The translations under genes were made by a program, and so were the position numbers. The notes under the pieces are model-generated. The model had not been told where the DNA came from, ran no database searches, and saw nothing but the letters and a program-made list of their open reading frames with translations. This document shows, one piece after another, positions 1 through 8,398 of a stretch of 64,000 nt of DNA (position 1 is its first letter; each line of letters starts with the position of its first letter). Source of the DNA: Streptomyces sp. CB09001. GTDB lineage: Bacteria; Actinomycetota; Actinomycetes; Streptomycetales; Streptomycetaceae. Location: positions 2,232,001 through 2,296,000 of the forward strand of contig NZ_CP026730.1 in the NCBI RefSeq assembly GCF_003369795.1. Reading direction: 5' to 3'.

Positions 1-47
1 CGGACCGGACCGCGCCGGACGGGCCGCCGCACCTGGAGGTTTCCGCC

Positions 48-1181
48 GTGTCCCTGTCCGCCGCCGTCCTGCCCCTGCCGGCCGCCGGTTCGCCGTCTGT
101 GTCCTCTGCGTCCTCTGCGTCGTCACCCTCGCCGTCGCCGTCCCCGACGGCGCCGACCGTGCCCTCGCTGAAGGAGGCCCACGAGAGCGCGACGAACGCC
201 GCGGGCTGGGTCGAGGAGAACTGGTCGACGTGGCTCGCGATCGGGCTGCGGGTGCTGCTGATCGTGGTGATCGCGGTCGTGCTGCGTGCCGTGGTGCGGC
301 GGGCGATCACCAAGCTGATAGACCGGATGAACCGCAGGAGCGGGACGTCCGGGGGCACCGCGCTGAGCGGGCTGCTGGTCAACGCCGAGCGGCGCCGCCA
401 GCGTTCCGAGGCGATCGGGTCCGTGCTCCGCTCGGTGGCCAGTTTCCTCATCCTCGGCACCGCGGCCCTGATGGTGCTCGGCACCTTCCAGATCAACCTG
501 GCCCCGCTACTGGCCTCCGCCGGTGTGGCCGGTGTCGCGATCGGCTTCGGCGCCCGCAACCTGGTCACCGACTTCCTGTCCGGCGTCTTCATGATCCTGG
601 AGGACCAGTACGGCGTCGGCGACAGCATCGACGCGGGTGTGGCCTCCGGCGAGGTGATCGAGGTCGGGCTGCGGGTGACCAAGCTGCGCGGCGTCGACGG
701 CGAGATCTGGTACGTCCGCAACGGCGAGGTCAAGCGCATCGGCAACCTCTCCCAGGGCTGGTCCACGGCCGGCGTCGACGTCACGGTCCGCTCCGACGAG
801 GACCTGGACAAGGTGAAGGAGACCCTCTCCGCGGTCGGCGAGCGGATGAGCAAGGAGGAGCCCTGGAACGAGATGCTCTGGGGGCCGATCGAGACCCTCG
901 GGCTGGACTCCGTACTGCTCGACTCGATGGTGGTGCGGGTCTCCGCGAAGACCATGCCCGGCAAGTCCCTCACCGTCGAGCGTGAACTGCGCTGGCGCAT
1001 CAAGCGGGCCTTCGACGCGGCCGGCATCGCGATCGTCGGGGGTGCCACGGTTCCGCTGGAGGGCGCCCCGGCCGCCGCCGACCCGACGGCGGGCGTCGCG
1101 GCGCCGTCGGCGTACGCGAGCACCGTGTCGCCGCAGTCGGTGGCGGCCTCCCCCATTCCGCCGCCCAGCACCAGCAAGTAG
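48..1181 (+). CDS. MscS-family mechanosensitive ion channel
   Basis: This 377-residue membrane protein is a small-conductance mechanosensitive channel that would release solutes on hypo-osmotic shock. After a Ser/Pro-rich N-terminus come a membrane segment around residues 63-83 and another around 127-145. They are followed by the Gly/Ala-rich pore helix of the family (GVAGVAIGFGARNLVTDF, from about residue 158) and the beta domain with the GVGDSI motif. The C-terminal alpha/beta domain is intact and is followed by a low-complexity Ala/Pro tail. The GTG start is preceded by TGGAGG at a good distance. It is monocistronic, with a strong hairpin 20 bases after the stop. Family assignment is firm; the gating stimulus is inferred from the family. 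Confidence 0.93.
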   Translation: MSLSAAVLPLPAAGSPSVSSASSASSPSPSPSPTAPTVPSLKEAHESATNAAGWVEENWSTWLAIGLRVLLIVVIAVVLRAVVRRAITKLIDRMNRRSGTSGGTALSGLLVNAERRRQRSEAIGSVLRSVASFLILGTAALMVLGTFQINLAPLLASAGVAGVAIGFGARNLVTDFLSGVFMILEDQYGVGDSIDAGVASGEVIEVGLRVTKLRGVDGEIWYVRNGEVKRIGNLSQGWSTAGVDVTVRSDEDLDKVKETLSAVGERMSKEEPWNEMLWGPIETLGLDSVLLDSMVVRVSAKTMPGKSLTVERELRWRIKRAFDAAGIAIVGGATVPLEGAPAAADPTAGVAAPSAYASTVSPQSVAASPIPPPSTSK

Positions 1182-1200
1182 CCCCGCCCGCTGCGCTTCC

Positions 1201-1236
1201 CGCCCCCGAGGTAACGACTGCGTTGCCTCGGGGGCG
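1201..1236 (+). terminator. Intrinsic terminator after the MscS gene
   Basis: An 11-bp perfect stem (CGCCCCCGAGG paired with CCTCGGGGGCG) begins 19 bases after the stop codon. It is followed by TCTCTTG rather than a long T run, as is common in Streptomyces. Confidence 0.8.
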
Positions 1237-1241
1237 GTCTC

Positions 1242-1271
1242 TTGACGGCTCCTTGCGGCCGGGCCTACGTT
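1242..1271 (+). promoter_or_regulatory. Probable promoter of the csn operon
   Basis: TTGACG at 1242-1247 and TACGTT at 1266-1271 are separated by 18 bp, close to the vegetative (HrdB-type) consensus. The expected transcription start falls about 10 bases before, or at, the CsnR-type palindrome, a natural position for repression. Confidence 0.6.
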
Positions 1272-1282
1272 CTCCAGCCAAC

Positions 1283-1295
1283 AGGAAACTTTCCT
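1283..1295. promoter_or_regulatory. CsnR-type operator palindrome
   Basis: AGGAAACTTTCCT is a perfect palindrome around a central C. It lies just downstream of the predicted -10 and about 100 bp before the ROK regulator. It fits the box known for CsnR, the ROK repressor released by chitosan-derived oligosaccharides. The site is seen directly; its function is inferred from the family and context. Confidence 0.75.
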
Positions 1296-1393
1296 AACAG
1301 ACGCACGCCGGACGTCCCGCCGGAACGTTTCCCGTGATCCGCGCGGTGGACTTCCCCCACCGCCCCCTGAAAAGCTGAGCGGTCGAGAGGCAG

Positions 1394-2623
1394 GTGTGGA
1401 CACGCATGGCAGGAACCGCCGGTACGCCGGGCACCCCGCGCGTCCTGCGCGCCATGAACGACCGGGCCGCGCTCGACCTCCTGCTGGAGCACGGGCCGCT
1501 GTCCCGGACCCGGATCGGCAAGCTGACCGGCCTGTCCAAGCCGACCGCCTCGCAGCTGCTGGCCCGGCTGGAGGCTGCGGGGCTGGTCCTGGCCGGGGGG
1601 ACGACCGAGGGACGCCCCGGGCCCGGCGCCCAGCTCTACGAGGTCAACCCGGCCGCCGCGTACGCCGCCGGGATCGACGTCACCCCGGGCCGCGTCCTCG
1701 CCGCGGTCGCCGACGTCACCGGGCGCACCGTCGGCCGGTTCGAGCTGCCCACCCCGGGCCGCCGCACCGTCACCCCCGTCGTCCAGCAGGTCACCGACGC
1801 CCTCGACGGCGCGGTGAAGGCCGCCGGGCTCGCCCGCGACGACGTCCACCGCCTCGTCATCGGCACGCCCGGCGCCTTCGACCCGGGCACCGGACGGCTG
1901 CGGTACGCCTCCCACCTGCCCGGCTGGCACTCCCCCACCCTGCTCGACGAACTCGCCGCCGCGCTGCCGATGCCGGTGGAGTACGAGAACGACGTGAACC
2001 TCGCCGCCGTGGCCGAGCAGCGACTCGGCGCGGCCCGGGGGCACGAGGACTTCGTCCTGCTGTGGAACCAGGAGGGCCTGGGCGCCGCCCTGGTCCTCGG
2101 CGGCCGGCTGCACCGCGGCTGGACCGGCGGCGCCGGCGAGGTCGGATTCCTGCCGGTGCCCGGTGCCCCACTGGTCCGCAAGGTCAGCCGCACCGGCAGC
2201 GGCGGCTTCCAGGAGCTGGCCGGCTCGCAGGCGCTGCCGGGACTGGCCCGGGAGCTGGGCGTCGCCGACCTGCCCTCGGGGCCGTACACCGAGGTCGCCG
2301 CCACCCTGGTGGCCCGCGCCGCACGGGCCGACGCCGACGACGACCCGCACCGCCGGCTGCTCCAGACCTACGCCACCCGCCTGGCCACCGGCCTCGCCTC
2401 CCTCGTCTCGGTCCTGGACCCCGAGCTGGTGGTCCTGAGCGGCACCTCACTCACCGCGGGCGGCGAGGCGCTGCGCGACCTGGTCCAGGACGAGCTGGAG
2501 GAACTGGCGGCCTCCCGGCCCCGGCTCGCCGTCGGTGACGTGACCGAGCACCCCGTCCTGCGCGGCGCACTGGAGAGCGCGCTCGCGACCACCCGCGACG
2601 AGGTCTTCGACACCTCGCGCTGA
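1394..2623 (+). CDS. csnR: ROK-family transcriptional repressor, CsnR-like
   Basis: This 409-residue regulator has an N-terminal winged helix-turn-helix (about residues 18-75, including SRTRIGKLTGLSKPTASQL) joined to a ROK sugar-kinase-like domain. By homology it represses the chitosan/glucosamine oligosaccharide operon that starts here and is released by the imported sugar. The usual ROK zinc motif (CxCGxxGC) is absent; the corresponding stretch reads GGAGEVGFLPVPG, so this protein is probably a sensor without kinase activity. Start choice is uncertain: GTG 1394 sits very close to GAGAGG, and ATG 1406 is an in-frame alternative. The AGGAAACTTTCCT palindrome in its leader points to autoregulation together with the transporter genes. 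The gene name rests on operon structure matching csnR-K of S. coelicolor. Confidence 0.9.
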   Translation: MWTRMAGTAGTPGTPRVLRAMNDRAALDLLLEHGPLSRTRIGKLTGLSKPTASQLLARLEAAGLVLAGGTTEGRPGPGAQLYEVNPAAAYAAGIDVTPGRVLAAVADVTGRTVGRFELPTPGRRTVTPVVQQVTDALDGAVKAAGLARDDVHRLVIGTPGAFDPGTGRLRYASHLPGWHSPTLLDELAAALPMPVEYENDVNLAAVAEQRLGAARGHEDFVLLWNQEGLGAALVLGGRLHRGWTGGAGEVGFLPVPGAPLVRKVSRTGSGGFQELAGSQALPGLARELGVADLPSGPYTEVAATLVARAARADADDDPHRRLLQTYATRLATGLASLVSVLDPELVVLSGTSLTAGGEALRDLVQDELEELAASRPRLAVGDVTEHPVLRGALESALATTRDEVFDTSR

Positions 2624-2698
2624 ACCCCGCGCCGCCCCGCCCCGCCCCACCCACTCGCCCCACCCACCTGTCCCCGCCCTGCCCCTGGGAGCTTCGTC

Positions 2699-4036
2699 AT
2701 GCCCGGAATATCCAGAAAAGCGGCCCTCGCGGTCGCCGCCTCCGCCTCCCTCGCCCTGCTCGCCACCGCCTGTACCGGCCAGTCCGAAACCGGCGCCTCC
2801 GACGACCCGAACGCCGAGACCACCATCACCTTCTGGCACGGCTGGAGCGCGCCCGCCGAGGTGAAGGCCGTCCAGGCGAACGTGGACCGGTTCGAGAAGG
2901 CGCACCCGAACATCAAGGTGAAGGTCGTCGGCAACATCAACGACGACAAACTCAACCAGGCCCTGCGCGCGGGCGGTTCGAGCGGCCCCGACGTGGTGTC
3001 CTCGTTCACCACCTCCAACATCGGCAAGTTCTGCTCCTCGGGCGCCTTCCTCGACCTGAAGCCGTTCGTCGAGAAGTCGAAGCTCGATCTGGACGCGCTG
3101 ATCCCGAAGCCGATGCTGGAGTACACCCAGTTCGAGGGGACGCGCTGCGCCCTGCCGCTGCTCGGCGACGCCTACGGCCTCTACTACAACAAGGACGCCT
3201 TCGAGGCGGCCGGGATCGAGGCCCCGCCGAAGACCTGGTCCGAGTTCGCCCAGGTGGCGAAGAAGCTGACGAAGACCAAGGGCGACGGGTACCAGCAGCT
3301 CGGCTTCATGCCGAACTACCACGGGTACGAGACCGTCGTCGACCACTACATGTCCCAGTGGGACCACGCCTACTTCGACGAGGACGGCAAGTCCGGCGTC
3401 GCCAAGGACCCGGCGTTCGCCGAGATGTTCACCTACCAGAAGAAGCTCGTCGACGACCTCGGCGGCTTCGAGAAGCTGGAGAAGTACCGCAACACCTTCG
3501 GCGACGAGTGGGGCGCCAAGCACCCCTTCCAGACCGGCCAGGTGGCCATGCAGCTGGACGGCGAGTGGCGGCTCGGCATGGCGAAGGACGCCGGGGTCGA
3601 CTTCGAGATCGGCACCGCGCCGATGCCCGTCGCCGACGACGAGGTGGCCGAGTACGGCAAGGGATTCCTCTCCGGCACCGTGATGGGCATCGCCCCGCAG
3701 AGCAAGAAGCAGAACGCCGCGTGGGAGCTGGTGAAGTACATGACGACCGACACCGGGGCCGTCGTCGCCTTCGCCAACGCCATCCGCAACGTGCCCTCCA
3801 CCTTCCCGGCCCTCAAGTCGCCCGACCTGAAGACCGACCCGGCGTTCAGGACCTTCCTGGACATCGCCCAGCACCCCGAGTCGAACTCCCCGCCGGCCTC
3901 CGTCAACGGCGCTACCTACCAGCTGACCCTCCAGGACTTCGGCTACCAGTACGAGTCGGGCAAGGTGAAGGACCTCAAGGCCGGTCTGGAGAAGACCGCC
4001 GCGCAGATCGACCGCGACATCGCGCAGGCGAAGTAG
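2699..4036 (+). CDS. csnE: ABC sugar-binding lipoprotein, CsnE-like
   Basis: This is the extracellular solute-binding component (family 1, 445 residues) of a carbohydrate ABC importer. The N-terminus is a lipoprotein signal with the lipid-modified Cys at residue 25 (LLATAC). The mature part opens with TITFWHGWSAPAEVKAV, typical of this family. It follows the ROK gene and precedes two permease genes, so it should capture chitosan-derived glucosamine oligosaccharides at the membrane surface. An RBS (GGGAG) lies 7-12 bases before the ATG. The importer ATPase is not encoded here. In Streptomyces such importers usually share the MsiK ATPase encoded elsewhere. The substrate is inferred from operon homology, not from binding residues. 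Confidence 0.92.
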   Translation: MPGISRKAALAVAASASLALLATACTGQSETGASDDPNAETTITFWHGWSAPAEVKAVQANVDRFEKAHPNIKVKVVGNINDDKLNQALRAGGSSGPDVVSSFTTSNIGKFCSSGAFLDLKPFVEKSKLDLDALIPKPMLEYTQFEGTRCALPLLGDAYGLYYNKDAFEAAGIEAPPKTWSEFAQVAKKLTKTKGDGYQQLGFMPNYHGYETVVDHYMSQWDHAYFDEDGKSGVAKDPAFAEMFTYQKKLVDDLGGFEKLEKYRNTFGDEWGAKHPFQTGQVAMQLDGEWRLGMAKDAGVDFEIGTAPMPVADDEVAEYGKGFLSGTVMGIAPQSKKQNAAWELVKYMTTDTGAVVAFANAIRNVPSTFPALKSPDLKTDPAFRTFLDIAQHPESNSPPASVNGATYQLTLQDFGYQYESGKVKDLKAGLEKTAAQIDRDIAQAK

Positions 4037-4042
4037 CGGTCC

Positions 4043-4987
4043 ATGGCCACCAACACGCTCCGCGCGAAGCGCCGTTCCTCGGCGCTTCGGACGGCGGCCT
4101 TCATGTCGCCCTGCCTCGTCGGGTTCGGCGTCTTCTTCGTCTACCCCCTGGTGTCCACCGTGTACTTCTCGCTGATGAAGTACGACGGCTTCGGCGTCCC
4201 GGAGTTCCGGGGCCTGGAGAACTGGGCGTACGTCTTCCAGGACTACCCGCTCTTCTGGCCCGCCCTGCGCAACACCCTCTGGCTGGTGCTGGTGATGGTG
4301 ACCTGCCGGGTGGTGTTCGGGCTCGGGGTCGGGCTGCTCATCACGAAGATCAGGACGGGAGCGGGGGTCTTCCGGACCCTCTTCTACCTGCCCTACCTCG
4401 CCCCGCCCGTCGCCGCGACGCTGGCCTTCGTCTTCCTCCTCAACCCCGGTACGGGGCCGGTCAACTCGGTCCTGGAAGGACTGGGCGTACCGGCGCCCGG
4501 CTGGTTCACGGACTCCGCCTGGTCCAAGCCGGCGCTGACCGCGCTCGCCGTGTGGGGCGTGGGCGACCTCATGGTGATCTTCATGGCGGCGCTGCTCGAC
4601 GTACCGAAGGAGCAGTACGAGGCGGCCGAGCTGGACGGGGCCTCGGCCTGGCAGCGGTTCCGGTTCGTGACGCTGCCGAACATCTCGCCGATCGTGCTGT
4701 TCGCCGTGGTCACGGGCGTGATCCAGACCATGCAGTACTACACGCAGCCGCTGGTCGCCGGGAAGGTCGCCTCGGGGATCATCGGCGGCTCCGGCCAGTC
4801 CTTCGAACCCGGCTATCCCGACAAGTCGACCCTCACCCTCCCCCAGCTCGTCTACAACCTCGGCTTCCAGCGCTTCGACTACGGCTCCGCCTGTGTGGTC
4901 GCCCTCGTGCTGTTCGCGCTGGCCATGGCGTTCACGGCGCTGCTGATGCGCCGCCGGGGCGGACTTCTCCAGGCAGGTGACCGATGA
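4043..4987 (+). CDS. csnF: ABC sugar importer permease, CsnF-like
   Basis: This 314-residue MalF-type inner-membrane permease has six predicted helices. The cytoplasmic EAA loop (EAAELDGASAWQRFRFVTLP, near residues 194-213) docks the ATPase. It starts 6 bases after the csnE stop and overlaps csnG by 4 bases (ATGA), so translation is coupled. With CsnG it would form the channel for chitosan oligosaccharides. Length and motif are normal for the family. Confidence 0.93.
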   Translation: MATNTLRAKRRSSALRTAAFMSPCLVGFGVFFVYPLVSTVYFSLMKYDGFGVPEFRGLENWAYVFQDYPLFWPALRNTLWLVLVMVTCRVVFGLGVGLLITKIRTGAGVFRTLFYLPYLAPPVAATLAFVFLLNPGTGPVNSVLEGLGVPAPGWFTDSAWSKPALTALAVWGVGDLMVIFMAALLDVPKEQYEAAELDGASAWQRFRFVTLPNISPIVLFAVVTGVIQTMQYYTQPLVAGKVASGIIGGSGQSFEPGYPDKSTLTLPQLVYNLGFQRFDYGSACVVALVLFALAMAFTALLMRRRGGLLQAGDR

Positions 4988-5892
4988 CCCAGGTATCGAC
5001 GGCCGAGGCGCCGGCCCGGCCCGTAGCGGCCGGCAGTCCGCCGCCCACCGAGGAGCGCACCGCCCGCCGACGCGTCCTGCTGCACTGGATCGCCGTCCAC
5101 TCCCTGGGCGTGGCCGCCGCCCTCTTCTTCACGCTGCCGTTCGTCTTCGTGGTCCTCACCTCGCTGATGAGCGACCAGCAGGCCCTCACCCGGGACCTGT
5201 GGCCGCACACCTGGGAGTGGGGCAACTACCGGGCGGTCCTGGACACGCCCGGCTTCCTCACCTGGTGGAAGAACACGCTGCTGTACGCGGGGCTCGGCAC
5301 CGTGCTGACCGTGGCGTCCTCGATCCCGGTGGCGTACGCGCTGGCCAAGTTCCGCTTCCGGGGCCGGCACCTGTCCCTGATGCTCGTGATCTCGATGATG
5401 ATGCTGCCCCCGCAGGTGATCATCATCCCGATGTACCTGTTCTGGGCGAAGCAGCTGGACCTGTCCGGCACGCTGTGGCCGCTGATCATCCCGATGGCCT
5501 TCGGCGACGCCTTCTCCATCTTCCTGCTGCGCCAGTTCCTGCTGACCATCCCGGACGAGTACCTGGACGCGGCGAAGGTCGACGGCTGCGGGGAGCTGCG
5601 GACCCTGCTGAAGGTCGTCCTGCCGATGGCCAGGCCGGGCATCGCGGCCGTCGCCCTCTTCCAGTTCTTCTACGCCTGGAACGACTACTTCGGCCCCCAG
5701 ATCTACGCCTCCGAGAACCCCGGCGCCTGGACCCTCTCCTACGGCCTGGAGTCCTTCAAGGGCGCCCACCACACCGACTGGAACCTCACCATGGCCGCGA
5801 CCGTGCTGGTCATGGCCCCCGTGATCCTCGTGTTCTTCTTCGCGCAGAAGGCGTTCGTCGAGGGCGTCACACTGACCGGAGTAAAGGGTTGA
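4984..5892 (+). CDS. csnG: ABC sugar importer permease, CsnG-like
   Basis: This 302-residue MalG-type permease has a cytoplasmic N-terminus of about 35 residues, six predicted helices, and the EAA loop DAAKVDGCGELRTLLKVVLP near residues 197-216. It overlaps csnF by 4 bases and is followed 7 bases later by the GH4 gene. It is the second half of the membrane channel of the csn importer. A longer reading in another frame over the same DNA is a shadow. Confidence 0.93.
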   Translation: MTQVSTAEAPARPVAAGSPPPTEERTARRRVLLHWIAVHSLGVAAALFFTLPFVFVVLTSLMSDQQALTRDLWPHTWEWGNYRAVLDTPGFLTWWKNTLLYAGLGTVLTVASSIPVAYALAKFRFRGRHLSLMLVISMMMLPPQVIIIPMYLFWAKQLDLSGTLWPLIIPMAFGDAFSIFLLRQFLLTIPDEYLDAAKVDGCGELRTLLKVVLPMARPGIAAVALFQFFYAWNDYFGPQIYASENPGAWTLSYGLESFKGAHHTDWNLTMAATVLVMAPVILVFFFAQKAFVEGVTLTGVKG

Positions 5893-5899
5893 TGACTTC

Positions 5900-7165
5900 A
5901 TGAAACTCACCGTGGTCGGCGGCGGTTCGACCTACACGCCCGAACTGATCGACGGCTTCGCCCGGTTGCGGGACACGCTCCCGGTGGAGGAGCTGGTGCT
6001 CGTCGACCCGGCGGCGGACCGGCTGGAGCTGGTGGGCGGTCTCGCCCGCCGCATCTTCGCCAGGCAGGGGCACGGCGGCCGCGTGGTCACCACCTCCGAC
6101 CTGGACGCCGCCGTAGACGGCGCCGACGCCGTACTGCTCCAGCTGCGGGTCGGCGGCCAGGCGGCCAGGCAGCGGGACGAGACCTGGCCGCTGGAGTGCG
6201 GCTGCGTCGGGCAGGAGACGACCGGCGCGGGCGGGCTCGCCAAGGCGCTGCGCACGGTGCCGGTGGTGCTGGACATCGCCGAACGGGTGCGACGGGCCAA
6301 CCCGGACGCCTGGATCATCGACTTCACCAACCCGGTCGGCATCGTCACCCGCGCCCTGCTCCAGGCCGGACACCGGGCGGTCGGGCTGTGCAACGTGGCC
6401 ATCGGGCTGCAGCGCAAGTTCGCCGGGCTGCTCGGGGTCGCACCCGCCGACGTCCACCTGGACCACGTCGGCCTCAACCACCTCACCTGGGAGACCGCCG
6501 TACGGCTCGGCGGCCCCGAGGGCGAGGACGTGCTGCCGCGCCTGCTGGCCGAGCACGGGGACGCGGTCGCCGCCGACCTGCGTCTGCCCCGGCCGCTGCT
6601 GGACCGCCTGGGCGTCGTTCCCTCCTACTACCTGCGCTACTACTACGCCCACGACGAGGTCGTCGACGAGCTGCGCAGCAAGCCGTCGCGCGCCGCCGAG
6701 GTCGCGGAGATGGAACGGCAGCTCCTCGAGATGTACGGCGACCCGGCCCTGGACGAGAAGCCCGCGCTGCTCGCCAAGCGCGGCGGCGCCTACTACTCCG
6801 AGGCGGCCGTCGACCTCGCCGCCGCCCTGCTCGGCGGCGCCGGCTCCCCGTACCAGGTGGTGAACACCTACAACCGGGGCACGCTGCCCTTCCTGCCCGA
6901 CGACGCGGTGATCGAGGTCCCGGCGGCGGTCGGCGGCAAGGGCGCCACCCCGCTGCCGGTGGCGGACGTGGACCCGCTGTACGCGGGGCTGATGGCGAAC
7001 GTGACCGCCTACGAGGACCTGGCCCTGGAGGCGGCCCTGCGCGGCGGCCGGGACCGGGTCTTCCGGGCGCTGCTCGCCCACCCCCTGGTCGGCCAGTACA
7101 CGTACGCCGAGCAGCTCACCGACCGGCTGATCGCGCACAACCGGGAGCACCTGGCGTGGGCCTGA
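5900..7165 (+). CDS. csnH: Family 4 glycoside hydrolase, CsnH-like
   Basis: This 421-residue enzyme belongs to GH4, which cleaves glycosidic bonds by an unusual NAD+- and Mn2+-dependent oxidation-elimination mechanism. The Rossmann motif VGGGSTYTPEL is at the N-terminus. The FTNPVG motif, the metal-ligand Cys164 (GLCNVAIG), and the His pair 189/194 (HVGLNH) are all present. Cytoplasmic location and operon position suggest it processes imported glucosamine oligosaccharides. The family also contains 6-phospho-beta-glucosidases, so whether the substrate is phosphorylated cannot be told from sequence. It overlaps the kinase gene by 10 bases. Confidence 0.93.
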   Translation: MKLTVVGGGSTYTPELIDGFARLRDTLPVEELVLVDPAADRLELVGGLARRIFARQGHGGRVVTTSDLDAAVDGADAVLLQLRVGGQAARQRDETWPLECGCVGQETTGAGGLAKALRTVPVVLDIAERVRRANPDAWIIDFTNPVGIVTRALLQAGHRAVGLCNVAIGLQRKFAGLLGVAPADVHLDHVGLNHLTWETAVRLGGPEGEDVLPRLLAEHGDAVAADLRLPRPLLDRLGVVPSYYLRYYYAHDEVVDELRSKPSRAAEVAEMERQLLEMYGDPALDEKPALLAKRGGAYYSEAAVDLAAALLGGAGSPYQVVNTYNRGTLPFLPDDAVIEVPAAVGGKGATPLPVADVDPLYAGLMANVTAYEDLALEAALRGGRDRVFRALLAHPLVGQYTYAEQLTDRLIAHNREHLAWA

Positions 7166-8127
7166 GCGCAAGCGTCCTCGCCGTCGACGCGGGCAACAGC
7201 AAGACCGACGTGGCCGTGGTGGCCGCCGACGGCGAGGTCCTCGGCACGGCGCGCGGCGGGGCCTTCCGACCGCCCGCCGTGGGGGTCGAACGGGCCGTGG
7301 ACGCCCTGGCGGACGCGGTGACGCGGGCGTTCGCGGCGGCCGGGGTCACCTCCGTCGACCACGTGTCCGCGTGCCTGGCAAACGCCGACCTGCCCGTGGA
7401 GGAGGAGCAGCTGGCCGCCGCGCTGCACGCGCGCGCGTGGGGCACGAGCGTCGAGGTCCGCAACGACACGTTCGCGGTCCTGCGGGCGGGCGTCGACGAA
7501 CCGTTGGGCGTCGCCGTCGTGTGCGGGGCGGGCGTGAACTGCGTCGGCATGCGCCCCGACGGCCGGACCGCCCGCTTCCCGGCCATCGGCCGCATCTCCG
7601 GCGACTGGGGCGGCGGCTGGGGGCTGGCCGAGGAGGCGTTGTGGCACGCCGCGCGCGCGGAGGACGGCCGCGGCGGGCCGACGGAACTGGCCCGGACCCT
7701 GCCGGCCCACTTCGGCCTCGACTCGATGTACGCGCTCATCGAGGCCCTGCACCTGCGCCGGGTCGAGCCGGTACGGCGGCACGAGCTGACCCCGGTGCTG
7801 TTCGCCACGGCCGCGGACGGCGACCCGCTCGCCCGGTCGGTCGTGGACCGGCAGGCCGACGAGGTGGTGGCCATGGCCACGGTCGCGCTGACCCGGCTCG
7901 ACCTGCTGGCCGAACCCGCGCCGGTGCTGCTGGGCGGCAGCGTGCTGGCGGCCCGGCATCCGCAGCTCGACGGGCGGATACGGGAGCTGCTGGCGGCCCG
8001 CGCCCCCAAGGCCGTGCCCAGGGTGGTGACGGCCCCGCCCGTGCTCGGCGCGGTGCTGCTGGGGCTCGACCGCGTGGGCGCGGCCCCCAGGGCCCGGGAG
8101 CGGGCCCGGGAGCACTTCACCGCCTGA
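7156..8127 (+). CDS. csnK: Amino-sugar kinase of the BadF/BadG ATPase fold, CsnK-like
   Basis: This 323-residue ATPase-fold kinase has the phosphate-1 motif DAGNSKTDVAV near its N-terminus. The phosphate-2 region VVCGAGVNCVG and the Gly-rich GDWGGGWGLAEEA are characteristic of the N-acetylglucosamine kinase / BadF family. It likely phosphorylates glucosamine units released by CsnH. I chose GTG 7156, which overlaps the csnH stop by 10 bases and gives the family's normal N-terminus; a longer in-frame reading extends over csnH. It is the last gene of the operon and is followed at once by a 9-bp tandem repeat and a strong hairpin. Confidence 0.88.
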   Translation: MGLSASVLAVDAGNSKTDVAVVAADGEVLGTARGGAFRPPAVGVERAVDALADAVTRAFAAAGVTSVDHVSACLANADLPVEEEQLAAALHARAWGTSVEVRNDTFAVLRAGVDEPLGVAVVCGAGVNCVGMRPDGRTARFPAIGRISGDWGGGWGLAEEALWHAARAEDGRGGPTELARTLPAHFGLDSMYALIEALHLRRVEPVRRHELTPVLFATAADGDPLARSVVDRQADEVVAMATVALTRLDLLAEPAPVLLGGSVLAARHPQLDGRIRELLAARAPKAVPRVVTAPPVLGAVLLGLDRVGAAPRARERAREHFTA

Positions 8128-8139
8128 GCCGCCTGAGCC

Positions 8140-8211
8140 GTCTGGGCCGTCTGGGCCGTCTGGGCCGTCTGGGCCGTCTGGGCCGTCTGGGCCGTCTGGG
8201 CCGTCTGGGCC
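8140..8211. repeat. 9-bp tandem repeat, eight perfect units
   Basis: The unit GTCTGGGCC repeats eight times without a mismatch, starting 12 bases after the csnK stop. Degenerate flanking units (GCCTGAGCC before, GTCTGCGTA after) extend the array slightly. It is outside any gene. A minisatellite produced by replication slippage is the simplest explanation. Confidence 0.95.
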
Positions 8212-8236
8212 GTCTGCGTATCGCGCCGTGTCGGCG

Positions 8237-8274
8237 CACGGGAACCGGTACGGGGAACCGAACCGGTTCCCGTG
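8237..8274. terminator. Hairpin ending the csn operon
   Basis: CACGGGAACCGGT (8237-8249) pairs perfectly with ACCGGTTCCCGTG (8262-8274), giving a 13-bp stem with a 12-base loop. It lies between the csn operon and the next transcription unit. It has no T tract. It could instead be a binding site for a regulator of the downstream genes. Confidence 0.65.
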
Positions 8275-8398
8275 GCGTATTCATGGGCAGGGGTGGTGCG
8301 TTGCACCGGGATCACATCAAGATCGGATGAAGGCCGGTGCGAATGTCGGTGCGGACGGCGATACTTGCGGCGACGGATGACCATGGGGGAGGTCAGCA

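Noticed and set aside
8131..8220. Readthrough of csnK into the 9-bp repeat as a protein tail
   Set aside because: The csnK stop TGA at 8125-8127 precedes the array, and the hairpin follows closely.
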